64,000 bases of DNA from Paenibacillus kribbensis (lineage in GTDB: Bacteria; Bacillota; Bacilli; Paenibacillales; Paenibacillaceae). The translations under genes and the position numbers were made by a program. Below the pieces are notes generated by a model. The model was not told the origin of the DNA. It was given only the letters and a program-made list of their open reading frames with translations, and ran no database searches. The stretch is from contig NZ_CP020028.1 of the NCBI RefSeq assembly GCF_002240415.1, forward strand, positions 496,001 through 560,000, in the 5' to 3' direction. The stretch's first letter is position 1. The number at the start of each line of letters is the position of its first letter. Shown piece by piece: positions 36,123-45,346 of the stretch.

Positions 36123-37535
36123 ATGAGTAAGTTATGGGGCGGGCGTTTTACGAAGCAAACGAATAAGCTGGTAGAGGAATACACGGCTTCTATCGGATTT
36201 GATCAGGCGTTGGCAGAAGAGGATATTCAGGGCAGCTTGGCCCATGTAGCCATGTTGGGCAAATGTGGCATTATCCCGCAAGCGGACGCCGACACAATCA
36301 AGGAAGGATTGCACACAGTACTGGAGCGCATTCGCCGTGGCGAGATTGAGTTTTCCGTTTCGGACGAGGATATTCACATGAATATCGAAAAAAATCTGAT
36401 CGAAGCTATTGGTCCGGTTGGCGGTAAGCTGCACACAGGCCGTAGCCGCAACGATCAGGTAGCCACGGATATGCACTTGTATTTGCGTGGCCGTGTCGTA
36501 TCGCTGGTGGGGATGCTGCATGACGTGCAAGCCGCGTTAATCGGACAGGCGAAAGACAATCTGGACACGATTGTACCCGGATACACACACTTGCAGCGTG
36601 CGCAGCCGATTTTATTTGCACATCATTTGCTCGCATATGTATCTATGCTGGAGCGTGATATTGACCGTCTTAAGGACAGCTACAAGCGTATCAATGTATT
36701 GCCGTTAGGTGCTGGCGCTTTGGCAGGAACCACCTTCCCGATCGACCGTCATTTTGTAGCTGAGCAGCTCGGGTTTGATGGCGTATATGAAAATAGTCTG
36801 GACGCCGTTAGCGATCGGGATTTTATAGTAGAGTTCCTGGCTGGAGCCTCGCTGATTATGACGCATTTGTCTCGTCTGAGCGAGGAACTGGTGCTATGGA
36901 GCAGCACGGAGTTTGGCTTCGTGGAGCTGGATGATGCCTTTTGCACAGGCAGCAGCATTATGCCGCAGAAGAAGAACCCGGACGTACCGGAACTGGTACG
37001 CGGCAAAACCGGACGTGTCTACGGCAATCTCATGGGCTTGCTAACCGTTCTCAAATCCTTGCCACTGGCATACAACAAAGATATGCAGGAGGACAAGGAA
37101 GGCATGTTTGATACCGTTGCTACGCTGGAAGGAGCGCTGCAACTGTTCGCACCGATGATCGCTACGATGAAGGTGAACAAGGATCGCATGCGTCAAGCGG
37201 TCAATCAGGATTTCTCGAACGCAACGGATATTGCGGATTTCCTGGTCGGCAAGGGACTCCCTTTCCGTCAGGCGCATGAGGTCATTGGCAAAACCGTGCT
37301 CTATTGTATCCAGCACGGCAAATATTTGCTTGATCTGACACTGGAGGAATTCCAGCAGTTCTCCGATTTGTTCGACGACCGCATTTATGAGGTGCTTCAA
37401 CCGGAGGCAGTAGTGAACGCACGGAATGTATATGGCGGAACAGCTACAGGACAGGTACAGGCAGCCATTGGACGCAGTGAGCAGCTCTTGGCGGGCACAT
37501 CAACCTGGTTTGAAAAGCACCAACGGAGCAACTAA
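36123..37535 (+). CDS. argH: Argininosuccinate lyase
   Basis: The 470-residue enzyme splits argininosuccinate to arginine and fumarate. It has the fumarase/lyase signature [15 protein letters not shown] at about residue 280, and [12 protein letters not shown] and [13 protein letters not shown] at the N-terminal side. The ATG at 36123 has AGAGAGGGG upstream. It ends the cluster and is followed by a strong terminator. Confidence 0.96.
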   Translation: MSKLWGGRFTKQTNKLVEEYTASIGFDQALAEEDIQGSLAHVAMLGKCGIIPQADADTIKEGLHTVLERIRRGEIEFSVSDEDIHMNIEKNLIEAIGPVGGKLHTGRSRNDQVATDMHLYLRGRVVSLVGMLHDVQAALIGQAKDNLDTIVPGYTHLQRAQPILFAHHLLAYVSMLERDIDRLKDSYKRINVLPLGAGALAGTTFPIDRHFVAEQLGFDGVYENSLDAVSDRDFIVEFLAGASLIMTHLSRLSEELVLWSSTEFGFVELDDAFCTGSSIMPQKKNPDVPELVRGKTGRVYGNLMGLLTVLKSLPLAYNKDMQEDKEGMFDTVATLEGALQLFAPMIATMKVNKDRMRQAVNQDFSNATDIADFLVGKGLPFRQAHEVIGKTVLYCIQHGKYLLDLTLEEFQQFSDLFDDRIYEVLQPEAVVNARNVYGGTATGQVQAAIGRSEQLLAGTSTWFEKHQRSN

Positions 37536-37612
37536 ATCAGCAAAAAAAGAAGTATGATTCTTCTGTGTGGCTACAAGGCTATATATGGAATCTCAAGTTC
37601 TGTTCAATAGAG

Positions 37613-37640
37613 GGCACCGTTCGCGGTGCCTTTTGTGTTT
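37613..37640 (+). terminator. Terminator of the arginine cluster
   Basis: GGCACCG-TTCG-CGGTGCC, a perfect stem with a stable UUCG tetraloop, followed by TTTTGTGTTTTTT. Confidence 0.92.
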
Positions 37641-37970
37641 TTTAAGACATATGTTAGTAGTCCTAAATACCTAGTTGTGCATAAGTATGAAAGATTGAAT
37701 AGTTTACATTTTATATACCTACTTCTGACATAATTATGGTAGAATAGCACTAAGTTTTTAAAGGTAGACCCAATTAGCCAGAACGGACCCATTTATACAT
37801 AGCTGAGATCAGGCCGGAAAGAGTGTTTTCTGACCGGAAAATTTGCATCAATGTGTAAACGATTGGTATATATAAGAAATATAAGGATGTTCTGATGTGC
37901 ATAAGGACGGATGGATCATCGAAGTAGTGATATGCTCAAGGGACAGAATTGGGACGGTACAGGAGGTATT
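37641..37970 (+). other. AT-rich leader region before the glycosyltransferase locus, no gene
   Basis: No convincing reading frame or promoter boxes are seen. The clearest secondary structure is TTTTC-TGAC-CGGAAAA near 37825-37845, preceded by AGGCCGGAAAGAG. I looked for a c-di-GMP riboswitch because the downstream enzyme carries MshEN repeats. The conserved GEMM-I sequence blocks are absent. Confidence 0.4.
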
Positions 37971-38222
37971 ATGAGAAGTAAAAGAACGGCACGGAAGTTA
38001 AAGAGCGCATGGATCGGTTATCGTGCTTCTGACGCCGAACAACTGGTGTCTTCATTGAATGAGGAGCGGATGCAAGCGGAGAAGTTGCTGCGTGAGGAAC
38101 GGGAGCTTTTTCACGCGGCGCTGGAACGGAAAAAGCAGCGGGATGCGGAGCTGAAGCAGCTGCTTGCGGACGCGCTCGCCGAAGAGCGGCGCTGGATTGA
38201 AAGGGCGGGAATCTATGGGTGA
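37971..38222 (+). CDS. Small charged coiled-coil protein of unknown function
   Basis: The 83-residue product has a basic N terminus (MRSKRTARKLKSAWIGY) followed by an unbroken charged helix (LNEERMQAEKLLREEREL through AEERRWIERAG), predicted to form a coiled coil. No enzymatic motif is seen. AGGAGG precedes the ATG; an in-frame upstream ATG at 37911 lacks a site. Its last eight bases overlap the start of the MshEN-glycosyltransferase gene, so the two are probably translationally coupled. It may act as an accessory or scaffold for that membrane enzyme; this is inference. Confidence 0.65.
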   Translation: MRSKRTARKLKSAWIGYRASDAEQLVSSLNEERMQAEKLLREERELFHAALERKKQRDAELKQLLADALAEERRWIERAGIYG

Positions 38223-40671
38223 CAAGCTTAGGTGGCAGATTGGCGGAGTGTCGATTCGCCAAACCAAGAGAAAAATAAAAGAGGAACGCCAACTGATCGC
38301 TCAACTGCAGCAGCAGCTGGAAGCCCAGCGGTCGGAGCAAGCTCCGGTGCTGTACAAGCTTGATTTTCATATCGAAGAGCTGGAACGGCGACTCCAGGAT
38401 ACAGAGCTTCGCATCCAGGCTATCAAGAACGCTGATGATTCAGCAGCAGTGGAGCCATTGCAGGCTGAAGACATGCAGGCTGGACAGGCACAGGAGGCGC
38501 AAGTCCAGTACGCTTCCGGGCAGCAGGAACAGGCAGCAGGCACCGCTATGGGAGCGGCCTCCAGTGTGGCAGGCGCGGCAGATGGAGAGATTATCACTGG
38601 AGAACAAAGCGGACGAAACGGTAAAGCCCGTCTGGGGGATCAACTGGTGGAGAACGGGCTGATTACCCGGGATCAGCTGGCGGACGCCATCCGAAGCCAG
38701 AAGCGTTATGGTGGCAGGCTGGGTGACATTCTCGTGGAGATGGGCTTCATTACAGCCGGGCAGCTGCAGCAGCAGGTTAGCGGGGACGAGTCCAAGGAAC
38801 GCTTAGGCGATATGTTGGTTCGTTCCGGCTATATTTTACCCGAGCAGCTAGAGCGCGCACTGGAGTTCCAGGCGAAGAGCGGCGGGCTGCTCGGCGATAT
38901 TTTACTGTCATTGCAAATGCTGGAACCCGCCGATTTGTACCGTGCGATTGCTACACAGAACCGGATCGGCCGTATTGGTGAGGAGCTGGCGCTGGATGCT
39001 GCCTATAAGCTGCCCGAGCAGGTGGCTATGGCTTATGGTGTGGTCGTCATTCATCAATATATGAACCGCTATATTGTGGCGGTCAGTGACCCGCTCCCGG
39101 AAGAGCGACGCTTGAAGCTGGAGGAAATCCTCGGTATGCCGGTAGAGCAAGTGCTGGCGACCAAGGAAGAAATGGAGCAGCTCTGGGGTAAAATTTACGG
39201 TGAAGAAATGATGCAGGAGAGCACGACCGGACTGCTGGAAAAAGAGCCGCACAATTCGGCGCGCACGACCTTTACGAAGGGGCAGCTGATGGTGTTCGCG
39301 GCGATGGGCGTAATCACACTGCTCGGTCTCTTCTGGAACAGCTGGAAAACGGTGCTGATCATCAATATGATGATTCAGCTGTTTTATTTTGCTATGACCC
39401 TTTTCAAATTCGGTATTATCTATCTCGGCTCCCGGCGTGCAGCGCAGCTTCGCTTCACGAAGGAAGAAGTTGACGCCATGGATGAAAAAATGCTGCCGAT
39501 CTATACGGTTCTTGTACCGATGTACAAGGAGGCTGGCGTGCTTCCGATGCTTTTGCGGAATTTGGAGCAGTTGGATTATCCCAAGTCCAAGCTGGATGTG
39601 CGGTTGCTAATTGAAGAGGATGACATGGAGACGATTGAGCTGCTTCGCGAAATGAAGCTGCCTGCTTATTATACGACACTGATCGTTCCTGACGGCTTGC
39701 CGAAAACCAAGCCGAAGGCATGTAACTACGGGCTTATTCGGGCACGCGGCGAATTTGTCGTCATTTATGATGCCGAGGATCGTCCCGACGCTGACCAGCT
39801 CAAAAAGGTCATTGCGGCGTTCAATTCACTCCCTGAGAATTATGCGTGTATTCAAGCGAAGCTCAATTATTTTAACAGCACGCAAAATTTGCTCACTCGC
39901 TGGTTTACTCAAGAATACAGCATGTGGTTCGAATTGCTGCTGCCGGGCATTATGCAGCTGGATACTCCAATCCCGCTGGGCGGCACGTCCAATCATTTTC
40001 GGGTATCTGTATTAAAAGATATCAACGCATGGGACCCCTACAATGTAACCGAGGATGCCGATTTGGGCATACGTCTGTATAAAGGCGGCTATAAAACCGC
40101 CATTGTCGACTCCCGTACATGGGAGGAGGCTAACAGTCGCGTCGGCAACTGGATTCGTCAGCGGTCACGCTGGATCAAGGGTTATATGCAGACATGGCTG
40201 GTTCATATGCGCAATCCGGTTAAATTGGTGCGTGAAGTGGGCTGGAAAGGTTTTTTTGGTTTTCAGGTCATGATTCTGGCAACTCCAATGCTGCCTTTGC
40301 TGAATCCGATTTTTTGGGGCTTGCTTATTTTATGGTTTGGCTGGCAAATGTCCTTTATTCCCAAGCTGTTCCCGGGCTATGTGTATTACCTGGCCAGCGC
40401 GGAATTTTATATCGGCAACTTTCTGTTCGTATTCAGTAATGTGGCCGGCATGTATTGGGTCATCGGGGAGCTGGAAGAGCGTGGTGAACGAACATTTTCA
40501 TACGCGATGGTCAAATACGGGCTGCTTTCGCCAATATATTGGGTACTTATGAGTATAGCTGCGGTAAAAGCAGCCTGGCAGCTCATTACCAAGCCGTTCT
40601 ATTGGGAGAAGACGACACATGGTCTGACCGATATGCACGACTTGGATGATGCCCCGGCACAGTCCTCCTGA
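38215..40671 (+). CDS. Membrane glycosyltransferase family 2 with N-terminal MshEN (c-di-GMP-type) repeats
   Basis: The 818-residue protein has an N-terminal coiled coil (about residues 20-75), a low-complexity Ala/Gln linker, and MshEN/GspE-N repeats at about 135-300. The repeats read RLGDQLVENGLITRDQL, RLGDILVEMGFITAGQL and RLGDMLVRSGYILPEQL; this pattern binds c-di-GMP in MshE and related proteins. Two membrane spans follow (about 360-405). The GT2 domain (about 430-660) has YDAEDRPD, TEDADLG and RQRSRWIKG, the acidic and QxxRW motifs of processive enzymes such as cellulose synthase. Further C-terminal membrane spans complete it. E. coli NfrB joins similar domains. It is predicted to make or export a surface polysaccharide under c-di-GMP control. 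The product sugar is unknown. Confidence 0.82.
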   Translation: MGDKLRWQIGGVSIRQTKRKIKEERQLIAQLQQQLEAQRSEQAPVLYKLDFHIEELERRLQDTELRIQAIKNADDSAAVEPLQAEDMQAGQAQEAQVQYASGQQEQAAGTAMGAASSVAGAADGEIITGEQSGRNGKARLGDQLVENGLITRDQLADAIRSQKRYGGRLGDILVEMGFITAGQLQQQVSGDESKERLGDMLVRSGYILPEQLERALEFQAKSGGLLGDILLSLQMLEPADLYRAIATQNRIGRIGEELALDAAYKLPEQVAMAYGVVVIHQYMNRYIVAVSDPLPEERRLKLEEILGMPVEQVLATKEEMEQLWGKIYGEEMMQESTTGLLEKEPHNSARTTFTKGQLMVFAAMGVITLLGLFWNSWKTVLIINMMIQLFYFAMTLFKFGIIYLGSRRAAQLRFTKEEVDAMDEKMLPIYTVLVPMYKEAGVLPMLLRNLEQLDYPKSKLDVRLLIEEDDMETIELLREMKLPAYYTTLIVPDGLPKTKPKACNYGLIRARGEFVVIYDAEDRPDADQLKKVIAAFNSLPENYACIQAKLNYFNSTQNLLTRWFTQEYSMWFELLLPGIMQLDTPIPLGGTSNHFRVSVLKDINAWDPYNVTEDADLGIRLYKGGYKTAIVDSRTWEEANSRVGNWIRQRSRWIKGYMQTWLVHMRNPVKLVREVGWKGFFGFQVMILATPMLPLLNPIFWGLLILWFGWQMSFIPKLFPGYVYYLASAEFYIGNFLFVFSNVAGMYWVIGELEERGERTFSYAMVKYGLLSPIYWVLMSIAAVKAAWQLITKPFYWEKTTHGLTDMHDLDDAPAQSS

Positions 40672-40694
40672 ATATGAAGAAAGAAGGGGCAAGA

Positions 40695-41702
40695 ATGGAG
40701 ACAAAAACACCTTTTTTATCCGTCGTCATTCCGATGTACAATGAAAGCTCGCATTTGGAGCGTTCACTCACGGTAATTGATGGAGTATTGTCTGTTGTCA
40801 CCTCACGCTATGAGCTGATTATCGTAGATGATGGTTCCAAAGACGACACGTGGCTCAAACTGTCCGAATTGTCCCGTCGCATGCCTTCTTTGCTCGCGCT
40901 GCGGTTGAGCCGGAACTTTGGCAAGGAGCTGGCACTGTGCGCAGGTTTGGAAAACGCCTCCGGCGATGCGATCATTGTCATGGACGGTGATTTGCAGCAT
41001 CCTCCTGAGATGATCGGGGAAATGGTGCGTTTATGGCAGGATGAGGGTTATGATCTGGTCGAATGTGTAAAAGAATTTAGGGGAGAAGAGTCGGTGGGCA
41101 AAAAGCTCGGTGCTTCATTGTTCTACGCGACCTTGAACCGTCTGACGGGCTTTAACCTGAAGGATGCTTCTGATTATAAGCTTTTGGATCGTCGGGTCGT
41201 GGATGCCTGGATGGCGATGCCGGAGCGGATGCCGTTTTTTCGCGGAATGACGGCCTGGCTTGGCTTCCGCAAAACCCAGATTTCGTTCCGGGTGGCTCCG
41301 CGGGAGGAAGGTCCAAGCCGCTGGAGCCCGTTCGGGCTGTTTCGGCTGGCAGCAGAAGCGATCGTATCGTTTTCAACCGTACCGCTGCGGGTAGTAAGTC
41401 TGATGGGAATCATTTTTATGCTGATTTCAGTCGTCTTGGGGATTCAAACCTTGATGCGCAAGTTAATGGGTGACGCTGTTACCGGTTTTACCACTGTCAT
41501 ATTGCTGCTCTTGATCATTGGCAGTGTCCTCATGCTGTCCATTGGAGTAGTAGGAGAATATATTGCCGCCATATATCACGAAGTTAAAGCCCGCCCCCGT
41601 TATCTAATCGCAGACAAACGGGCGAATGCTGACCGATTGTGGGTGGATAGGGAGCTTAATCAACATGATCAGACGTTCATATCTAAAGTATCCAATCATT
41701 AA
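40695..41702 (+). CDS. GtrB-like polyprenyl-phosphate glycosyltransferase (GT2)
   Basis: The 335-residue enzyme has the GT2 start SVVIPMYNESSHLERS, IIVDDGSKDDTW and the DGDLQHPPEM metal site, then two C-terminal membrane spans (MGIIFMLISVVLGIQTL and VILLLLIIGSVLMLSIGVVGEY). This is the GtrB/DPM1/CsbB form, which moves a sugar from UDP to undecaprenyl phosphate on the inner membrane face. The ATG at 40695 has GAAGGGG upstream; an in-frame ATG at 40674 has no site. It overlaps gtrA by 38 bases and follows the MshEN-GT gene by 23. Confidence 0.88.
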   Translation: METKTPFLSVVIPMYNESSHLERSLTVIDGVLSVVTSRYELIIVDDGSKDDTWLKLSELSRRMPSLLALRLSRNFGKELALCAGLENASGDAIIVMDGDLQHPPEMIGEMVRLWQDEGYDLVECVKEFRGEESVGKKLGASLFYATLNRLTGFNLKDASDYKLLDRRVVDAWMAMPERMPFFRGMTAWLGFRKTQISFRVAPREEGPSRWSPFGLFRLAAEAIVSFSTVPLRVVSLMGIIFMLISVVLGIQTLMRKLMGDAVTGFTTVILLLLIIGSVLMLSIGVVGEYIAAIYHEVKARPRYLIADKRANADRLWVDRELNQHDQTFISKVSNH

Positions 41703-42084
41703 ATACGGTATTGTGGGGTTGCTGGGTACAGGTATCCATGTCGGTGTGCTTGTGCTGCTGGTGGAGCTGTTCAAGGTCCCTGCGGTAACCGCTACTACGA
41801 TAGGATTTGTGGTGACGTTGTGCGTTTCGTACGTGCTGAATCGGAACTGGACATTCGAACCTACCGGCGAGGGGAGCCGCACGCAATTTTTTAAATATTT
41901 GTTGGTCTGCTCCTGTGGCCTGCTCTTGAATGCAGCTCTTATGTACGTAACCATTCACTGGATCGGTTGGCCGTATCTGATTGGTGAAGTACTGACTACC
42001 ATCATCGTGCCCATTCATAATTACCTCTGGAACCGCTATTGGATTTTCTCCGTTCCGCAAAAGCGTCAGAAAGAGGCTTCATAA
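41665..42084 (+). CDS. GtrA-family membrane protein (flippase-like)
   Basis: The 139-residue protein has four membrane spans (IKYGIVGLLGTGIHVGVLVL, VTATTIGFVVTLCVSYVL, YLLVCSCGLLLNAALMYV, LIGEVLTTIIVPIHNYLWN) and the GtrA hallmark SYVLNRNWTF. GtrA proteins are thought to flip undecaprenyl-phosphate-linked sugars across the membrane. It starts inside gtrB, 38 bases before its stop, which implies coupling. The downstream GT-C-like protein would use the flipped sugar outside. Confidence 0.87.
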   Translation: MIRRSYLKYPIIKYGIVGLLGTGIHVGVLVLLVELFKVPAVTATTIGFVVTLCVSYVLNRNWTFEPTGEGSRTQFFKYLLVCSCGLLLNAALMYVTIHWIGWPYLIGEVLTTIIVPIHNYLWNRYWIFSVPQKRQKEAS

Positions 42085-42184
42085 TTTTAAAAAAACGCGG
42101 AAAACGTTCGAATCATGCAGCTATAGGCTGGAAGATAAGGCTATAGCTGCAATACCGCAACAAGTTTGAGGAGGAACGAGAGGG

Positions 42185-43819
42185 ATGTCCTTTCGCAAAT
42201 GGTCTGCAAGCAGATGGATGGCTATAGGTCTGTTTGTATTTATACTTGCGTTAGAGCTGTCCGCAGGCATTTATTTCAGCTATGTTTTGGGATATATGCA
42301 TACGGATGCGCTCAGTCGCGTTGCTAACGCGTTTTATGTGCTGTATAGCCGTGACCCGCATCTGGGCGCAATCGGGTTTATTTGGAATCCGCTGCCCAGT
42401 CTGCTGGAAATGGTGATTCTCGTGTTGTATCCGGTTTTTCCGGCATTAGCATCTTATGGATTGGCCGCGGTCATCCTTAGTGCTACCTTTGCCGCCTTGA
42501 CTGCTATGCTGCTGTATCGGGCTGGTGTCAGAACCGGGCTTAGCTCGGGAATGAGCTTGCTGCTGGCTTTGCTGTATGTGCTAAATCCATTTATTTTACT
42601 GTTCGGCGCCAACGGACTGAGTGATTCGCTATACATATATTTTATTATGATGACGGTGATTGAATTTGCGCTGTGGCTCAAGGATCGTACGACGGCGAGT
42701 CTGATTGTATCCGGATTAGCGTTAGCTATGGCGTTCTGGACTCGCTATGAGGCAGTGCCCCTGGGCGTAGCGATGGCGTGCGGCGTGGTCGTAGCAGTGC
42801 TGTTCTTACATCGGCATATGGACAGACGTAAACTGCCTTTGCGGGAAAAGCTGCACAAGGTCGAGGCGACCTGGCTTCTGCTCCTGCTCCCTGTGGTCTT
42901 TTCCGGGCTGCTGTGGATTTTCTTTAATTATCTCATTATGGGAAATGCTTTTTATTTCCTCAATTCAGAGTATTCGAACACGGCGCAATCGGCAGAGCTG
43001 TTGAATGATGATAAATTCGTGGAGATGTTTTCCAATCCGCTGGTAGCCTTGAAGTTTATTGCTTCCAAAACGGTTTGGTATTCTGTGCCGCTGTTTGCTA
43101 TTCTGCTCATTCGCTTATTGAGCGGGCGCTTGTTCCGGTGGGGTACCCTGATTATTTTGTTGCTGTTTCTGTCCGTGCCAGGCTTGCAATTTTTACTCAT
43201 GATGAAGCAATCCTCGTATGGGTGGTTCCGTTATTTTATGTATGTGTTCCCCATTACCGTAGCCTGGTTGCCGTATGAGCTCAGCCAGCTTCAGGGACGA
43301 TGGCGGAGAGCGGCCTTTGGTCTGGTATCTGTCAGTCTGCTGCTTACCGCCGGGTTGCTCTCTTATGCGTTGACTCGTCCGGATATTGCACCGGATGAGA
43401 ACAGCTTTCTCACCCGAACGGGTAATGTGAACTATGTAAGACAGGTATCAGATCGAAAGATCGCCGTCTGGCTGGATGAGCAACTGCCGAAGTCTACGAT
43501 TATGACCGATTCGGCCTCAGCCTACACGATGATCGTGTATAGTCAGTATCCCAAACGCTTCCTGATCACAAGTGATTACTCGTTCAATAAAGCATTAAGC
43601 TATCCGCAGGATAGCCATGTGGATTATATCCTTGTACCTAAAATCATGCCAGGCATGCCGCTGAGTAAAATCAACATGGTATATCCGAATTTGTATGAAA
43701 AGGGTGCGCCGTGGGTTCAGCTTGAGCGTGAGTTTAACGGCGAGTGGCGCCTGTACAAAGTGCTGCCCAAGCCACAGACGCAGGTATCTTTATCGACAGA
43801 GACAACGACAGCTCCTTGA
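42185..43819 (+). CDS. Polytopic membrane protein, probable GT-C-type glycosyltransferase
   Basis: The 544-residue protein has about ten to twelve hydrophobic segments and an early extracytoplasmic loop with MHTDALSRVANAFYVLYSRDP, placing an Asp where GT-C enzymes such as PMT and ArnT families have a catalytic acid. A soluble C-terminal tail from about 400 contains VWLDEQLPKSTIMTDSASA. It follows GtrB and GtrA, and a GtrB-GtrA-GT-C trio is the usual set for adding a sugar to a wall polymer outside the cell. The acceptor is not known. GAGGAACGAGAGGG precedes the ATG. Confidence 0.68.
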   Translation: MSFRKWSASRWMAIGLFVFILALELSAGIYFSYVLGYMHTDALSRVANAFYVLYSRDPHLGAIGFIWNPLPSLLEMVILVLYPVFPALASYGLAAVILSATFAALTAMLLYRAGVRTGLSSGMSLLLALLYVLNPFILLFGANGLSDSLYIYFIMMTVIEFALWLKDRTTASLIVSGLALAMAFWTRYEAVPLGVAMACGVVVAVLFLHRHMDRRKLPLREKLHKVEATWLLLLLPVVFSGLLWIFFNYLIMGNAFYFLNSEYSNTAQSAELLNDDKFVEMFSNPLVALKFIASKTVWYSVPLFAILLIRLLSGRLFRWGTLIILLLFLSVPGLQFLLMMKQSSYGWFRYFMYVFPITVAWLPYELSQLQGRWRRAAFGLVSVSLLLTAGLLSYALTRPDIAPDENSFLTRTGNVNYVRQVSDRKIAVWLDEQLPKSTIMTDSASAYTMIVYSQYPKRFLITSDYSFNKALSYPQDSHVDYILVPKIMPGMPLSKINMVYPNLYEKGAPWVQLEREFNGEWRLYKVLPKPQTQVSLSTETTTAP

Positions 43820-43829
43820 TTGTGCAACA

Positions 43830-43887
43830 AATCCCCGCAGCTTCTTCTTCACTGTAGTATGGTGAGGAAGGCTGTGGGGATTTTTTT
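43830..43887 (+). terminator. Terminator of the glycosyltransferase operon
   Basis: AATCCCCGCAGC pairs with GCTGTGGGGATT (one C-T mismatch) and an inner CTTCAC/GTGAGG region extends it. Seven T follow. Confidence 0.88.
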
Positions 43888-44087
43888 AACCTCAGTATAC
43901 CGTAGCCTTCCACATATACATATCCTAGCAATTAGCTGGGTATTAAGTCCTAAGTCTTGTTTATCCTACATTAGTTGGGGTGTGGTTAAATGGGACGATT
44001 TTTGTAATTTGGTGGTTATTTGGGTTTGATTTCTGGTAAAGTGTTTAAAAAAGAGTGATGAAGCCAATCAAAGGAGGAATTTATAAT

Positions 44088-45269
44088 ATGGGGAAAAAGT
44101 TTAGAAACACAGTCACAGGTGTATTGAGTACGGGCCTTATTCTAAGCGCATTCAGCGTAGCGGCGGCAGCTCCTCAAACAACAAGCGGCCATTGGGCAGG
44201 AGATCAGGTACAACGCTGGTCGGCTACAGGGCATTTGGATAGTGCAACGAAACCGGATGCAGCGATCACGCGTGCAGAATTTATTGTTCTTCTGAACCGC
44301 AGCTTGGGTACGTTTACAGTGGACACTCCGGCTGTGACGGACGTAACATATGCAGACAGTGTGAAGGTAAACGGCAATGGAAGCAGAACGTTCACAGATG
44401 TACCAGCGTCGCACTGGGCATACAATGAGCTGACAAGTGCCGTGAATACAGGTTACATAAGCGGCTATGCAGATAACAAGCTCAAACCGAATGGAAAAGT
44501 GACACGTCAGGAAGCCGCGGCTATCGTGAGCAAAGCGATTGGGCTGACTGCGGGTAACGCAGCAGATGTCACTAAATTCATCGACTCCGGCAAGATTGGA
44601 TCTTGGGCGAAGAAAAGTGTAGCAGCAGCTGCGGAGCAAAAAATCATTAACGGCTATCCTGATGGCAAATTCCAGCCACTGAAGCCGCTGACTCGTGCCG
44701 AAGCGATTGCCATTCTGGATGCGGCATCCGGCTACAACCTGAGCTCTGTTGATAATCTGACAACGACTCCTGGCGGAACCGTAACAGATTCCACATACGG
44801 CACTGTTACGGATTCCACTTATGGCAACACGTCTACTACTTCCGGCAGCGAAGCTGAAGATAGCAGCACAAGTACAAGCACGAGCACGGAAAGCACAACC
44901 ACAGATACAGATGCTACGACGAGCAGCAGCACGACTGTGGACAACTCTACAACAACCGATACTAGTGCAGATACAGACGCAACTACAGACACAACCACTG
45001 ACGCAGCTGCAAGCACAGATACACTGAAAGTCAATGATGTGTATGACGGGGAAGGTACAATCACAGGGACAGCCAAAGCAGGTTCCACAGTGACTGCCTA
45101 TTCCAACGATCTGCCCATCGGTAGTGCGGTAGCCAAGGATGATGGTAAGTTTAGTATCAGTGTGACTACTCAAAAAGCAACGGTTACGCTGGTAATCAAA
45201 GCTAAAGATGCAGACGGCAACGAAAGTACGCCTGTAGAAGTTTCTGTTTTGGGTAAACGCAGCGAGTAA
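44088..45269 (+). CDS. SLH-domain surface protein with Ser/Thr-rich linker and Ig-like domain
   Basis: The 393-residue protein has a signal peptide (FRNTVTGVLSTGLILSAF, cleavage near SVAAAA). Three S-layer homology repeats follow: HWAGDQVQRW, FTDVPASHWAYNELTSAV with YADNKLKPNGKVTRQEAA, and INGYPDGKFQPLKPLTRAEA. Then comes a low-complexity Ser/Thr/Asp linker and a C-terminal Ig-like domain (VNDVYDGEGTITGTAKAG to VEVSVLGKRSE). SLH repeats bind pyruvylated secondary cell-wall polymer. It may be an adhesin or spacer on the surface, and no enzyme domain is seen. AAAGGAGG precedes the ATG at 44088. A 24-base duplication encodes TVTDSTYG twice. Confidence 0.88.
   Translation: MGKKFRNTVTGVLSTGLILSAFSVAAAAPQTTSGHWAGDQVQRWSATGHLDSATKPDAAITRAEFIVLLNRSLGTFTVDTPAVTDVTYADSVKVNGNGSRTFTDVPASHWAYNELTSAVNTGYISGYADNKLKPNGKVTRQEAAAIVSKAIGLTAGNAADVTKFIDSGKIGSWAKKSVAAAAEQKIINGYPDGKFQPLKPLTRAEAIAILDAASGYNLSSVDNLTTTPGGTVTDSTYGTVTDSTYGNTSTTSGSEAEDSSTSTSTSTESTTTDTDATTSSSTTVDNSTTTDTSADTDATTDTTTDAAASTDTLKVNDVYDGEGTITGTAKAGSTVTAYSNDLPIGSAVAKDDGKFSISVTTQKATVTLVIKAKDADGNESTPVEVSVLGKRSE
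44778..44825 (+). repeat. 24-base tandem duplication in the SLH gene
   Basis: Two copies at 44778-44801 and 44802-44825 encode TVTDSTYG at the start of the linker. Five third-position differences show the duplication is not recent. Confidence 0.7.
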
Positions 45270-45282
45270 TCAATCTATAATT

Positions 45283-45341
45283 AAAATCCCCCTTTAACTC
45301 TGTCTGAACCGATTCAGGCAGCCGTTGGAGGGGGATTTTTC
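45283..45341. terminator. Bidirectional terminator between the SLH and vanW genes
   Basis: AAATCCCCCT pairs with AGGGGGATTT, enclosing a second hairpin CTG-CTGAA/TTCAG-CAG. A4 on one side and T5 on the other suit both convergent genes. Confidence 0.83.
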
Positions 45342-45346
45342 GTTTA

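Noticed and set aside
37641-37970. Possible c-di-GMP riboswitch before the MshEN-glycosyltransferase
   Set aside because: The conserved GEMM-I/II sequence blocks are not present; only a generic hairpin is seen.
44142-45173. 343-residue minus-strand frame across the SLH gene
   Set aside because: Very high Cys content arises from reading the Ala/Thr-rich gene backwards. No family fits.
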